Below are positions 27,127 to 35,892 of a stretch of DNA of 63,529 bases, piece after piece. Source of the stretch: Limosilactobacillus portuensis (GTDB lineage: Bacteria > Bacillota > Bacilli > Lactobacillales > Lactobacillaceae); assembly GCF_014838735.1 (NCBI RefSeq), contig NZ_JABUXQ010000012.1, positions 1 through 63,529 on the forward strand, given 5' to 3'. The number at the start of each line of letters is the position of its first letter. Position 1 is the first letter of the stretch. The notes under the pieces were generated by a model that saw nothing but the letters and a program-made list of their open reading frames with translations, did no database searches and was not told where the DNA came from. Position numbers and translations under genes: made by a program.

Positions 27127-28246
27127 AGAAAAACAAAATCGTGATGATTTAAGATGTATTGGTTGTGGAGCAAAGATTCAGACAACTGATCCCAAAGAAC
27201 CCGGCTATACTCCTCAATCAGCGCTCGAAAAAGGATTGAAGAACAACGAACTATATTGCCAACGGTGCTTTAGACTCCGGCATTATAATGAAATTGCCCC
27301 AGTTTCTTTGAGTGATGATGACTTTCTTCGTCTTCTTAGTCAAATTCGGAATGATAATGCGCTAATTGTTTATGTTGTTGATATTTTTGATTTTAACGGT
27401 AGTATAATTCCGGGATTGCATCGTTTTGTTGGTTCAAATCCAGTTTTACTTGTCGGCAATAAGGAAGACTTGTTACCTCGTTCGTTAAGACGTTCGAAGC
27501 TTCGTGATTGGTTACGTCAGCAAGCTAATTTAGCAGGATTACGGCCAATTGATACGGTTCTTGTATCTGCCAAAAAGAATCATCAAATTGATTACTTGTT
27601 AGAAGAGATTGATAAATATCGGCAAGAACGGGATGTCTATTTTGTTGGGGTAACTAACGTTGGTAAATCAACACTGGTTAACCAAATAATTAAACAACAA
27701 ACAGGGATTAAAGAACTAATTACAACGTCTAAATTTCCGGGAACAACCTTAGATAAAATTGAAATTCCGCTTGATGATGGTCATCAGTTAATCGATACTC
27801 CAGGAATTATTCACCAGCATCAAATGGCTCATGTTTTATCAGCTAAGGATTTAAAGTATGTTTCACCACAGAAGGAAATTAAGCCACGGACTTATCAATT
27901 GGATCCGGAACAGACTATTTTTATTGGTGGAGTAGCTCGTTTTGATTACTTAACAGGTCATCATGCGGGGATAATTGCTTACTTTGATAATAACCTTCCC
28001 CTTCATCGGACAAAGCTGGGCAATGCTGATCGCTTTTATGAAAAGCATCTTGGCGAATTATTAACACCACCAACGAAAGACGAATTAAAAGAATTTCCAC
28101 CATTAGAACGTCAAGAGTTTCACTTATCCGAGAAGAATGATGTTGTGTTTGAAGGCTTGGGCTGGATCACTGTTCCAGCAGGGACAACCGTTGCTGCCTG
28201 GGTCCCAAGGGGTGTTTCAAGTTTAGTACGGCGAGCAATGATTTAA
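27119..28246 (+). CDS. yqeH: Ribosome biogenesis GTPase YqeH
   Basis: A 375-residue circularly permuted GTPase required for 30S assembly. The N-terminal zinc finger (Cys13, Cys16 and CQRC) precedes the GTPase core, in which G4 (GNKEDLL) comes before G1 (GVTNVGKST, about 177-185) and G3 (DTPG). It overlaps yqeG by 8 bases. The Bacillus order has aroE between yqeH and yhbY; here aroE is absent. Confidence 0.96.
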   Translation: MTEEKQNRDDLRCIGCGAKIQTTDPKEPGYTPQSALEKGLKNNELYCQRCFRLRHYNEIAPVSLSDDDFLRLLSQIRNDNALIVYVVDIFDFNGSIIPGLHRFVGSNPVLLVGNKEDLLPRSLRRSKLRDWLRQQANLAGLRPIDTVLVSAKKNHQIDYLLEEIDKYRQERDVYFVGVTNVGKSTLVNQIIKQQTGIKELITTSKFPGTTLDKIEIPLDDGHQLIDTPGIIHQHQMAHVLSAKDLKYVSPQKEIKPRTYQLDPEQTIFIGGVARFDYLTGHHAGIIAYFDNNLPLHRTKLGNADRFYEKHLGELLTPPTKDELKEFPPLERQEFHLSEKNDVVFEGLGWITVPAGTTVAAWVPRGVSSLVRRAMI

Positions 28247-28260
28247 AAAAGAGGTATAGA

Positions 28261-28572
28261 ATGGAATTAAGAGGAAAACAAAAACGTTTTTTAAGGGCAC
28301 AAGCTAACCATCTTCAACCAATTTTTGCGGTTGGTAAGGAAGGATTAACTCAAAACTGGGTTGATCAATTAGATGGGGCATTAGATCATCGAGAATTAAT
28401 TAAGGTTAATATTCTCCAAAATTCTGATGTGACGCCTAAAGATGTTCAACACTTTATCGAGAGTCAAACGGAAATTCAGGTTGTCCAAATCATCGGTCGG
28501 GTACTAGTTCTTTTTAAGGTATCTGCAAACAAGGATGCTCGGGAATTATCATCACGGGTAAAGAAGATCTAG
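28261..28572 (+). CDS. yhbY: YhbY family CRM-domain RNA-binding protein
   Basis: A 103-residue single CRM-domain protein that associates with pre-50S particles. It begins MELRGKQKRFLRAQAN and contains FAVGKEGLTQNWV with the GxxG-like loop. It lies 14 bases after yqeH in the ribosome assembly operon. AAGAGG precedes the start. Confidence 0.95.
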   Translation: MELRGKQKRFLRAQANHLQPIFAVGKEGLTQNWVDQLDGALDHRELIKVNILQNSDVTPKDVQHFIESQTEIQVVQIIGRVLVLFKVSANKDARELSSRVKKI

Positions 28573-28587
28573 TTGAGGTGAAGCTTT

Positions 28588-29238
28588 TTGCAACAGTGTG
28601 GAGTTTTAACAAGTACAAAAACAGTTACTAAGTCACAACCCCAACTTGCTCCTAATCAGCAGCGCCAGCGGATCGGCCTATATGGCGGAACATTTAATCC
28701 AGTTCATAATGCTCATTTACTTGTGGCGGATCAGGTTCTATCCTTATTGTGTTTAAATCGGGTTGATTTTATGCCGGATTTTATTCCTCCGCATATTGAT
28801 CATAAAAGTGCTATTGATGCTCAAGAACGGGTTGACATGTTAAAGTTAGCAATTAGTGGTAATAGTCGTTTTGGAATTGAAATGGCAGAGCTGAAACGTG
28901 GTGGGGTCAGTTATACCTATGACACAATGAAGCAATTGCTGGAACAAAACCCGTTAACGGAATATTACTTTATCATTGGTGGTGATATGGTAGATTACTT
29001 GCCGAAATGGCACCAAATTAATGACCTAGTAAAGCTACCCCGTTTTCATTTTGTGGGAGTTCGTCGGCAAGGCGCGAAGAACGAAACCAACTATCCGGTA
29101 ATTTGGGTTGACATTCCGTTAGTTGCTTTTAGTTCAACTGATATTCGTCATCGAATCTCAACGGGGCAGTCGATTAGGTACATGGTTCCAGAAAAGGTTG
29201 CACAATACATAAAGGAGCACCGACTTTATCATGAGTGA
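28588..29238 (+). CDS. nadD: Nicotinate-nucleotide adenylyltransferase
   Basis: A 216-residue NaMN adenylyltransferase in NAD synthesis. The nucleotidyltransferase motif GGTFNPVHNAH (about 33-43) and FSSTDIRHRI are intact. The frame opens at TTG 28588, 8 bases after GAGGTG, giving about 27 residues before the core IGLYGG where many NadD proteins have only a few. There is no internal ATG, GTG or TTG with a ribosome site before the core, so the extension is probably real. Confidence 0.95.
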   Translation: MQQCGVLTSTKTVTKSQPQLAPNQQRQRIGLYGGTFNPVHNAHLLVADQVLSLLCLNRVDFMPDFIPPHIDHKSAIDAQERVDMLKLAISGNSRFGIEMAELKRGGVSYTYDTMKQLLEQNPLTEYYFIIGGDMVDYLPKWHQINDLVKLPRFHFVGVRRQGAKNETNYPVIWVDIPLVAFSSTDIRHRISTGQSIRYMVPEKVAQYIKEHRLYHE

Positions 29239-29848
29239 AGAGCAAATTAAATATCAAAAACACTATATTCCATTAACTCGGGACGAATTGATAGAACGTC
29301 TGCACTTAGCATTACGTCCGAAACGCTTTAATCATGTACTTCGAGTTGAGAAAACAGCAATTAAATTGGCAAAGACTAATGGAGTTGATCCCGAAAAGGC
29401 TAGTATCGCTGGTCTTTGTCATGATTATGCAAAGCAACGTCCAGATGATGTTTTTATCCAAGTAATTAAGGATAAAAAAATGTCACCAGAATTGTTAAAC
29501 TACGGGAATGCCATTTGGCACGGTGTTGTTGGTGCTGAGTTGTTAAAAGATGAGCTCGGCATTTGGGATGAGGATATTCTAAATGCGGTTCGGCATCATA
29601 CAACTGGGGCTGCAATAATGAGTAAGCTAGAACAAGTAATTTATATGGCAGACTATATTGAACCAGCACGGGATTTTGATGGAGTTCAAACAGCACGAAA
29701 AATTACGGCTGATGATCTTGGTGCTGGGGTTGCATATCAGACTAAACATACTCTTCAATATTTGATTGCAAATAATAAACCCGTTTACCCAAAGACAATT
29801 GAAACCTATAATGCTTGGGTACCAAAATATGAAAGGAAGATAAACTAG
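29231..29848 (+). CDS. yqeK: YqeK family HD-domain hydrolase
   Basis: A 205-residue HD-domain protein. The metal ligands include NHVLRVE (His35) and the HD pair in GLCHDYAK (His64, Asp65), with a later RHHTTG. YqeK enzymes split diadenosine tetraphosphate (Ap4A) symmetrically into two ADP. It overlaps nadD by 8 bases and abuts rsfS directly. AAAGGAG lies inside the nadD end. Confidence 0.94.
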   Translation: MSEEQIKYQKHYIPLTRDELIERLHLALRPKRFNHVLRVEKTAIKLAKTNGVDPEKASIAGLCHDYAKQRPDDVFIQVIKDKKMSPELLNYGNAIWHGVVGAELLKDELGIWDEDILNAVRHHTTGAAIMSKLEQVIYMADYIEPARDFDGVQTARKITADDLGAGVAYQTKHTLQYLIANNKPVYPKTIETYNAWVPKYERKIN

Positions 29849-30205
29849 ATGGATAGTAAACAACTATTAGAAATGGCAGTTAAAGCCGGTGACGGTCGTC
29901 GGGCTGAGGATATTGTTGCTTTAAAGGTCGACCAAATTAGTCCAATGGCAGATTACTTTGTGATTATGACTGGTGGCTCTGACCGTCAAGTACAAGCAAT
30001 TGCCAATGCGATTATCGAAAAAGCGCATGAAGAAAAAGTTAATATTGGAAGCGTCGAAGGGAAAAATCATGCCCAATGGGTACTAATTGATCTTGGCGAT
30101 GTTGTTGTTCACGTTTTCCGTGAAGAAACGCGGGCCTTTTATAACCTTGAAAAGTTATGGTCAGATGCACCAATGGTTAATATTAGTGAATGGGTTAATG
30201 ATTAA
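29849..30205 (+). CDS. rsfS: Ribosome silencing factor RsfS
   Basis: A 118-residue protein that binds L14 on the 50S subunit and blocks subunit joining during starvation. It has AGDGRRAEDIV, DYFVIMTGGSDRQVQAIA and the C-terminal FREETRAFYNLEKLW typical of the DUF143/Iojap family. Its ATG directly follows the yqeK stop, with AAGGA at the end of yqeK. Confidence 0.96.
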   Translation: MDSKQLLEMAVKAGDGRRAEDIVALKVDQISPMADYFVIMTGGSDRQVQAIANAIIEKAHEEKVNIGSVEGKNHAQWVLIDLGDVVVHVFREETRAFYNLEKLWSDAPMVNISEWVND

Positions 30206-30948
30206 TGATTTACCAGAGCTTTGCCCAACTATACGACCAATTATTTGACCAGCAGCTGTATAATCGTTGGCTTGATTTTACCTTGAATTACGGACAAGTT
30301 ATTGTGGAGAGTAAAGTCTTAGAGCTTGCTGGAGGTGCTGGTCGTCTTGCTGTAATGTTAGCTCAACGCCACTATGATGTTACGGTTGCCGATTTTTCTT
30401 CTGAAATGTTAAGCCTTGCAAGTCAACATGCTGATGAAGCAGGAGTTAATTTGAAAATTATTGAGGCCGACATGCGGAACCTTACTAATTTACCTCAATA
30501 TAATTTAGTGACCTGCTATGCTGATTCGCTAAACTACCTAGATGACATAGATGCCGTGCGGATGACTTTTCGTCAGGTTTATGAGCATTTGACCACTGAT
30601 GGTATCTTTTTATTTGATATGATAAGTCCCTATAAAACTGATGTTGTCTATCCAGGCTATATGTATAACTATGAAGACGAGGATCACCGCCATGCATTTA
30701 TGTGGCGAAGTTTTATGGATGATGAGGTTAAGCATGGGGTAATCCATGAGTTAGCTTTTTTCAATCAGTTAAGCAATGGTGAGTATCAGCGGGTTGGCGA
30801 AACTCATTTTGAGCGAGCCTATCAGTTGGTAGAACTGCAAACAGCGTTAAATCAAGTTGGCTTCAAACGGATTGAGGTCTACAGTAACTTTGGGCAAAAT
30901 AAGGTAACTGATAAAGATGAGCGGTGGTTCTTTAAATGTCAGAAATAG
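30205..30948 (+). CDS. yqeM: YqeM family SAM-dependent methyltransferase
   Basis: A 247-residue Rossmann-fold methyltransferase with the SAM-binding LELAGGAGRLAV near 40-51 and a DFSSEML motif near 67. The target is not known. It overlaps the rsfS stop by one base (TAATG) and closes the yqe cluster as in other Firmicutes. Confidence 0.93.
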   Translation: MIYQSFAQLYDQLFDQQLYNRWLDFTLNYGQVIVESKVLELAGGAGRLAVMLAQRHYDVTVADFSSEMLSLASQHADEAGVNLKIIEADMRNLTNLPQYNLVTCYADSLNYLDDIDAVRMTFRQVYEHLTTDGIFLFDMISPYKTDVVYPGYMYNYEDEDHRHAFMWRSFMDDEVKHGVIHELAFFNQLSNGEYQRVGETHFERAYQLVELQTALNQVGFKRIEVYSNFGQNKVTDKDERWFFKCQK

Positions 30949-30956
30949 GAGCTAGG

Positions 30957-32099
30957 ATGCATGCAGTTGGGTTAGTTACCGAATATAACCCGTTTCATAA
31001 TGGGCACATTTATCATATTGAGCAGGCAAAAAAGATTACGAATGCTGATGTAGTAATTGCGGTAATGAGTGGTAATTTTACGCAACGTGGAGAACCGACA
31101 ATTCTTGATAAATGGCAGCGAACACGAGCAGCACTGGCAAACGGCGTTGATCTAGTAGTAGAATTACCTGTTTTTATGGCTGTTCAGCCTTCCCATCGCT
31201 TTGCAGCGGGAGCATTACAATTACTAAACGATTTACAGGTAAATGATGTGGTTTTTGGTGCAGAACACCCATCGTGGGATTTCCCAAAGCTTGTAACGGC
31301 AGAAAGGCATTTTAATGAGAAATCTTTTGAACAATTTAATGCAACCTATGCAACGCAATTTAACCAACAATTAAACGAATTAACTGGTCATCAGTTAACA
31401 GATCCAAACGATATTTTGGCTTTTGCGTACTATAAAGCAATCATTGACAATCAGTATCCAATTGCTCTTCACCCAATTAATCGCTTGGGAAGTCAGTATC
31501 ATGATCAAACGGTTACCGGTACAATTGCTAGTGCAAGCGCAATTCGCAGGGCAGTTGAGCTTCACGAGGCAATTGACCGAGTAACGCCCGCAGAGACTGT
31601 AACTGCACTAGCTAAATTAAAAAAATTACCAAAGTGGGAACAACTATACCCGTTATTAAGGAATTTTCTAATTCAAACTCCAGTAGAAGAGCTTCACCAG
31701 ATTTACCAAATGGCTGAAGGATTAGAGTATCGTTATCGTGAGGCTGCAGAATGCGAATTAACGTTTCAAGGCTTTATTCATCGCGTGAAAACAAAACGGT
31801 ATACCTATTCACGCTTACTCCGTGTGTGCTTGTATGCCGTAATGGAAATTACAAACTCTCAAATAGCTCAGGCCGGTGCTCATCCATACTTGCATGTTCT
31901 TGGATTTACAGAACGGGGACAAGGGTATTTGCACCAGGTTAAAAAGAAGGTGGAATATCCTTTGTTAACCAAGATTGGTCAGGATGAACATGATGGCTTA
32001 GTTAATTTAGATTATCGGGCAGGAAAGTTATATCAAATGTTTACTGACGTGGAACAAGACGTTAAACATGCACCAATTATTGTTCGTAAAGGGAATTAA
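30957..32099 (+). CDS. tmcAL: tRNA(Met) cytidine acetate ligase (YlbM)
   Basis: About 380 residues. The adenylyltransferase-like motif TEYNPFHNGH (about 8-17) and SGNFTQRGEP are characteristic of TmcAL, which makes N4-acetylcytidine at the wobble base of elongator tRNA-Met using acetate and ATP. The ATG at 30957, behind GGAG, is preferred to the in-frame ATG at 30936, which lies within yqeM. Confidence 0.93.
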   Translation: MHAVGLVTEYNPFHNGHIYHIEQAKKITNADVVIAVMSGNFTQRGEPTILDKWQRTRAALANGVDLVVELPVFMAVQPSHRFAAGALQLLNDLQVNDVVFGAEHPSWDFPKLVTAERHFNEKSFEQFNATYATQFNQQLNELTGHQLTDPNDILAFAYYKAIIDNQYPIALHPINRLGSQYHDQTVTGTIASASAIRRAVELHEAIDRVTPAETVTALAKLKKLPKWEQLYPLLRNFLIQTPVEELHQIYQMAEGLEYRYREAAECELTFQGFIHRVKTKRYTYSRLLRVCLYAVMEITNSQIAQAGAHPYLHVLGFTERGQGYLHQVKKKVEYPLLTKIGQDEHDGLVNLDYRAGKLYQMFTDVEQDVKHAPIIVRKGN

Positions 32100-32118
32100 A
32101 AGTGTCAAGGATAAAACA

Positions 32119-32147
32119 TTGACAAGCAAATTTGTGACTAGTATAAT
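32119..32147 (+). promoter_or_regulatory. Consensus promoter of DUF177-rpmF
   Basis: Perfect TTGACA (32119-32124), 17-base spacer and perfect TATAAT (32142-32147). A TGTCAA at 32103-32108 forms a dyad with the -35 box. Confidence 0.88.
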
Positions 32148-32176
32148 TGTGCTTGTTGCATTAGGAGGTTAATACG

Positions 32177-32743
32177 ATGAAATGGTCAATAGCAGAGTTG
32201 CATCGTTATTCAGATGAACCGCTACACATTCAGACAACCCTCGATTTAAACCAGATTTTAACAACATCATTTCCGGACACCATCTTGGCTGTTCAACCAG
32301 TTAAGGTTGATGGATATGTTAGTTATGATCAGGGGGATGTTACCATTAGTACTCATGTACAGACAACGGTAACTGTGCCTTCTAGTCGATCATTAACACC
32401 CGTAGCATTGCCACTCGATTTTTCGTTTACAGAGACATATGTAGATGATCCTGCACACCTTTCTCGTTATGAAAATGACGAGGATAATGATGCGATTGTC
32501 TTTGTCTTAAAGCACGGTGAAAAGATTGATTTTGATGAAGCCGTGGCCGAAAACATTGTTGAGCAAATTCCGCTACGAGTTCTTTCTGATGATGAACGTG
32601 ATGGTAAGTCATTACCAAACGGGAAAGGCTGGGAAGTTATCACTGAAGATGACTATAAAGCTAATCAGCAGAATGCTAAAAAAGTTGATCCACGTCTCGC
32701 TAAGTTGAAAAAACTATTTCCTGATCAGGATGAAAAAAAGTAG
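32177..32743 (+). CDS. DUF177 family protein (YceD-like)
   Basis: A 188-residue acidic protein starting MKWSIAELHRYSDEPLHIQ, with the family position directly before rpmF. The DUF177/YceD family is linked to 23S rRNA processing or accumulation in plants and bacteria. The conserved two-cysteine motif of some members is absent. GGAGG precedes the ATG. Confidence 0.92.
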   Translation: MKWSIAELHRYSDEPLHIQTTLDLNQILTTSFPDTILAVQPVKVDGYVSYDQGDVTISTHVQTTVTVPSSRSLTPVALPLDFSFTETYVDDPAHLSRYENDEDNDAIVFVLKHGEKIDFDEAVAENIVEQIPLRVLSDDERDGKSLPNGKGWEVITEDDYKANQQNAKKVDPRLAKLKKLFPDQDEKK

Positions 32744-32795
32744 CGGACGGTTAACAACCATTTGTGGATAATTAATTTCTTAGGAGGTGTCAAAC

Positions 32796-32975
32796 ATGGC
32801 TGTTCCAGCACGGAAGACTTCAAAGACTAAGAAGCGTATGCGTCGGGGTCACATCAAGTTGAGTGTACCTGGTCTTGCACCTTGCCCAAACTGTGGTGAA
32901 CTTCGCAAGTCACACATGGTATGTCCAAATTGTGGCTACTACGATGGCAAGCAAGTTGTTGATACTAACAACTAA
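32796..32975 (+). CDS. rpmF: 50S ribosomal protein L32
   Basis: A 59-residue ribosomal protein beginning [19 protein letters not shown]. Two CPNC pairs form an intact zinc ribbon, so this is the zinc-binding (C+) form. The ATG at 32796 follows AGGAGGTG; an in-frame start nine bases upstream overlaps the ribosome site. Confidence 0.98.
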   Translation: MAVPARKTSKTKKRMRRGHIKLSVPGLAPCPNCGELRKSHMVCPNCGYYDGKQVVDTNN

Positions 32976-32988
32976 TATCAATATTAAG

Positions 32989-33036
32989 AAAGATCCTTTT
33001 CTAGGCGCCGGACCTGAAAGGGTCTTTTTATTTTTA
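32989..33036 (+). terminator. Terminator after rpmF
   Basis: AAAGATCCTTTTCTAGG pairs with CCTGAAAGGGTCTTTTT around a GC-rich loop, followed by TTTTTATTTTT. Confidence 0.85.
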
Positions 33037-33167
33037 AAATTTAATTTATTACGTGGACATTACTTCAAACATCACCATATTAAGGCTGGGGTTTATTAGA
33101 AAATTGTGATAAAATTATTGTGTTTTATTAATGTGCGAAATAAGAATTAATTGTGTAGGTGAAAGCA

Positions 33168-33854
33168 ATGAGTCGAATTTTAATTATTGAGGATGAAGAA
33201 AATTTAGCAAAGTTTGTTGAGATGGAGCTTAAGCATGAGGGTTATGAGACCGATGTTGAATTAGATGGTCGTGCAGGACTGCAAGCAGCTCTTAACCAGG
33301 ACTTTGATCTCATTTTACTTGATTTAATGTTACCAGAACTAAACGGGATTGAAGTCGCTCGACGGGTTCGTGAATTAAAAAATACACCAATTATTATCAT
33401 GACTGCTCGGGACTCTGTGATCGATCGAGTATCTGGCTTTGATCATGGTGCAGATGATTATATTGTAAAGCCGTTTGCAATTGAAGAGCTTTTAGCTCGT
33501 GTTCGTGCTTTGTTACGGCGAATCAATATTGAAGATAGCAGCAATAAGGAACATCAGACGACTGTCCAATATAAGGACTTAACAATTGAAAAAGAGAATC
33601 GGGTTGTTCGTCGTGGCGATGAGGTAATCAACCTTACTAAGCGAGAATATGAACTTCTTCTGATCCTAATGGAAAACATTAATGTTGTAATGTCACGGAA
33701 AGAACTACTGAGTAAAGTTTGGGGCTACGATTCTAAGGTTGAAACTAACGTGGTTGATGTTTACATTCGTTACTTACGGAATAAAATTGACCGACCTGGT
33801 GAGAAGAGCTACATCCAAACAGTTCGGGGTACAGGATACGTTATTCGTTCCTAG
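33168..33854 (+). CDS. arlR: Response regulator, OmpR family (ArlR-like)
   Basis: A 228-residue regulator. The receiver domain (1-120) has the phosphorylation site Asp52 in LLDLMLPELNG, the acidic pocket EDE (8-10) and the switch lysine in VKPF. The C-terminal winged helix (about 130-228) has LTKREYELL and the GTGYVIR ending. It pairs with the kinase 9 bases downstream. Similarity of the kinase core to staphylococcal ArlS suggests an ArlRS-type system, which in relatives affects envelope, adhesion or autolysis. The ATG at 33168 follows TAGGTGA. Confidence 0.92.
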   Translation: MSRILIIEDEENLAKFVEMELKHEGYETDVELDGRAGLQAALNQDFDLILLDLMLPELNGIEVARRVRELKNTPIIIMTARDSVIDRVSGFDHGADDYIVKPFAIEELLARVRALLRRINIEDSSNKEHQTTVQYKDLTIEKENRVVRRGDEVINLTKREYELLLILMENINVVMSRKELLSKVWGYDSKVETNVVDVYIRYLRNKIDRPGEKSYIQTVRGTGYVIRS

Positions 33855-33863
33855 GATTGACTG

Positions 33864-35348
33864 ATGGAAAAATCACAAAAACAAAAGAAATTTTTCTCGT
33901 TAAAATTAAAATGGGCGTTAGGAACTTCTATTGGTTCTTTCTTGATCTTTTGCATGGTCGCGATGTCGCTGTTCAGTGCTTTTACGCAGAATCTCTTAAG
34001 TTCTGAGCGTGAGCTGCTTAATTCAGGAATGAACGTAATCAGTCAGCAGCTAGGACGCAGTAACACAGTCTTAAGCAAGACCGGGATTAATAATATTATT
34101 ATTCCTGAGCATGAACGGGATGATTTTGTTAATGGCCAACGTTATCGGCGACCAATTATTCAAGAATTAAGTGATTCGCACCTGATTGTTAACATTTATA
34201 CTCCTAACAAGCAGAATATCTTTAGTACTGGTAAGCCGCTAAGTCATTTCCAATTCTCACAGGACAAACGAATTAAAGAGGTTCCTGGTCCCAAGCATAA
34301 TGTTCTTGCTGGAACGCAAGCAATTTATTCTAATAGGAATCACCAGTTGATTGGTTACCTAAAAGTAGAAAATAGTCTAAATGCTTACTATAAGAGTTAC
34401 AATCAATTCAAATTAGTTTGTTTCTTTGCTATGTTACTAGTGATTCTAACAAGCGGATTACTGGGCTACTTCTTATCGTACTTCCTTCTTCAACCATTAA
34501 GCGATATTCATGATACGGTAAAAGAAATTAGTGAGGACCCGACAAAGAATATTCGGGTTCCTGTAACGGGAAGAAATGATGAGTTAGCAGAGTTAACTGC
34601 AATGTTTAACGAAATGTTGGACCGAATGCAACGGTATATCGATCAGCAATCGCAATTTGTTGGTGATGTGAGTCATGAATTACGAACACCGGTCGCAATT
34701 ATTCAGGGACATTTGGAAATGCTTCAGCGCTGGGGAAAGGATGATCCTCAAGTATTAGCGGAGTCACTAAATGCTTCTCTTGCCGAAACAAAAAGAATGA
34801 AGAACCTGGTTCAAGAGATGCTCGATTTGAGTCGTGCGGAACAGGTCGAAATTAACTTCCGTAATCAACAAACAGTAGTTAATGATGTGGTTCATCAAGT
34901 ATTTAATAATTTTAAAATGCTTTATCCAGAGTTTACTTTTACTTTAGATGATGATCTTCATTCACCGGTTATTAGTAATATCTACCGTGATCATCTAGAA
35001 CAGGTATTGGTAATTTTATGTGATAATGCGATTAAATACTCACAGGAGCGGAAAGAGATTCATATCTCGCTTTCTCGTGGGATGAATACTGTTGAGATTG
35101 GTGTTCAGGATTTCGGTGAAGGAATTGCTCCTGAAGATGTTAAGAAGGTCTTTGACCGCTTTTACCGAGTTGATAAGGCGCGTAGTCGGAAAAAAGGTGG
35201 CAATGGGTTAGGACTTTCTATTGCCAAACGATTAATTGAAGGCTATCATGGTTCGATTACCCTTGAAAGTTCATTAGGTGGTGGCTCAATTTTTCGGATA
35301 ATTTTACCGATCGTTGAAGAAGATAACCTAGATACAGATACTAAATGA
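33864..35348 (+). CDS. arlS: Sensor histidine kinase (ArlS-like)
   Basis: A 494-residue membrane kinase. Helices near 15-40 and 182-207 flank an extracellular sensor of about 140 residues. A HAMP domain (about 207-260) follows, then the phospho-acceptor His271 in DVSHELRTPVAIIQGH, and the N, G1 and G2 boxes (LCDNAIKYS, VQDFGEGIA, GNGLGLSIA). The LQRWGKDDPQ stretch after the H box is typical of ArlS. The signal is unknown. Confidence 0.93.
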   Translation: MEKSQKQKKFFSLKLKWALGTSIGSFLIFCMVAMSLFSAFTQNLLSSERELLNSGMNVISQQLGRSNTVLSKTGINNIIIPEHERDDFVNGQRYRRPIIQELSDSHLIVNIYTPNKQNIFSTGKPLSHFQFSQDKRIKEVPGPKHNVLAGTQAIYSNRNHQLIGYLKVENSLNAYYKSYNQFKLVCFFAMLLVILTSGLLGYFLSYFLLQPLSDIHDTVKEISEDPTKNIRVPVTGRNDELAELTAMFNEMLDRMQRYIDQQSQFVGDVSHELRTPVAIIQGHLEMLQRWGKDDPQVLAESLNASLAETKRMKNLVQEMLDLSRAEQVEINFRNQQTVVNDVVHQVFNNFKMLYPEFTFTLDDDLHSPVISNIYRDHLEQVLVILCDNAIKYSQERKEIHISLSRGMNTVEIGVQDFGEGIAPEDVKKVFDRFYRVDKARSRKKGGNGLGLSIAKRLIEGYHGSITLESSLGGGSIFRIILPIVEEDNLDTDTK

Positions 35349-35640
35349 GAAATTGTTTTAATATCTTTGAAGTAAAGTGAATTACTAAGTTAATTGTGAC
35401 TTTATTTTACTCTCAGTGATGGGGAGTATTTTGATAAATATGAATAAGGATTCTGGTTCATTGTCAATCATTATTGATTGATGGTGAACCATTTTTTATT
35501 AATTGAAATACCTCAAGCACCGACAGATGGAAAATTATTTATCAATACTGAATATTTGTAGAACCGGAATTTCAAAGTGCGAGATTTTCGTACTCTGAGC
35601 GCTTATTTTGTTCTATCCTAGCTGACTAGTATTATAACGA
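35349..35640. other. Non-coding stretch with the arlRS terminator
   Basis: Apart from a hairpin at 35455-35490 (GGTTCA and TCAATCA arms pairing with TGATTGA and TGAACC, then ATTTTTT), which should end the arlRS transcript, I see no gene here. A short AGTGCG...CGTACT repeat near 35575-35595 is too weak to call. Confidence 0.6.
35455..35500 (+). terminator. Terminator after arlS
   Basis: Two nested arm pairs around TTAT, followed by ATTTTTTATT. It lies 110 bases after the arlS stop. Confidence 0.7.
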
Positions 35641-35655
35641 GGTAACAAAAAATAA

Positions 35656-35718
35656 TTTGGTACCAAAATATATTGACAAAAATAATTACTAGTAATATAT
35701 TATAGACATCGGTACCGA
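35656..35718 (+). promoter_or_regulatory. Promoter flanked by two GGTACC palindromes (probable MarR operators)
   Basis: TTGACA (35673-35678) and TATATT (35696-35701) with a 17-base spacer form a strong promoter. A 12-base palindrome TTTGGTACCAAA (35656-35667) lies just upstream of -35, and a 10-base palindrome TCGGTACCGA (35709-35718) lies just downstream of -10. Their centres are 52 bases apart, about five helical turns. This fits cooperative self-repression by the MarR protein encoded downstream, which is an inference. Confidence 0.7.
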
Positions 35719-35749
35719 AGCATATAATATATTAAGTAGGAGAAATGAT

Positions 35750-35851
35750 ATGATTATCCATCAACTGATTGGCTTAATAGTGATGATAGGGATCTTAATC
35801 CTTATTTTATCTAGTAACACGTTATCAACTGCTGACGTGAAGAAAAATTAG
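35750..35851 (+). CDS. Small 33-residue single-helix membrane protein
   Basis: A short frame not previously recognised by me. It starts MIIHQLIGLIVMIGILILI, an almost perfect single membrane helix (about 5-20), and ends STADVKKN. The ATG at 35750 follows AGGAG (35738-35742) by 7 bases, and the gene lies between the promoter and the MarR gene, 41 bases ahead of it. The good ribosome site and operon position support translation. It could modulate the exporter encoded downstream, as other small membrane proteins do for transporters, but nothing in the sequence proves this. Confidence 0.6.
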   Translation: MIIHQLIGLIVMIGILILILSSNTLSTADVKKN

Positions 35852-35892
35852 TTAAACTAGCAAAAAATTGGTAAAGAAAGGGAGAGTTAATA

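Noticed and set aside
32103-32124. TGTCAA/TTGACA dyad at the DUF177-rpmF promoter as an operator
   Set aside because: The arms are only 6 bases and one is simply the -35 consensus, so chance is likely.
35527-35598. 23-codon frame in the arlS-MarR intergenic region
   Set aside because: No ribosome site, no hydrophobic or family pattern, and short enough to occur by chance.
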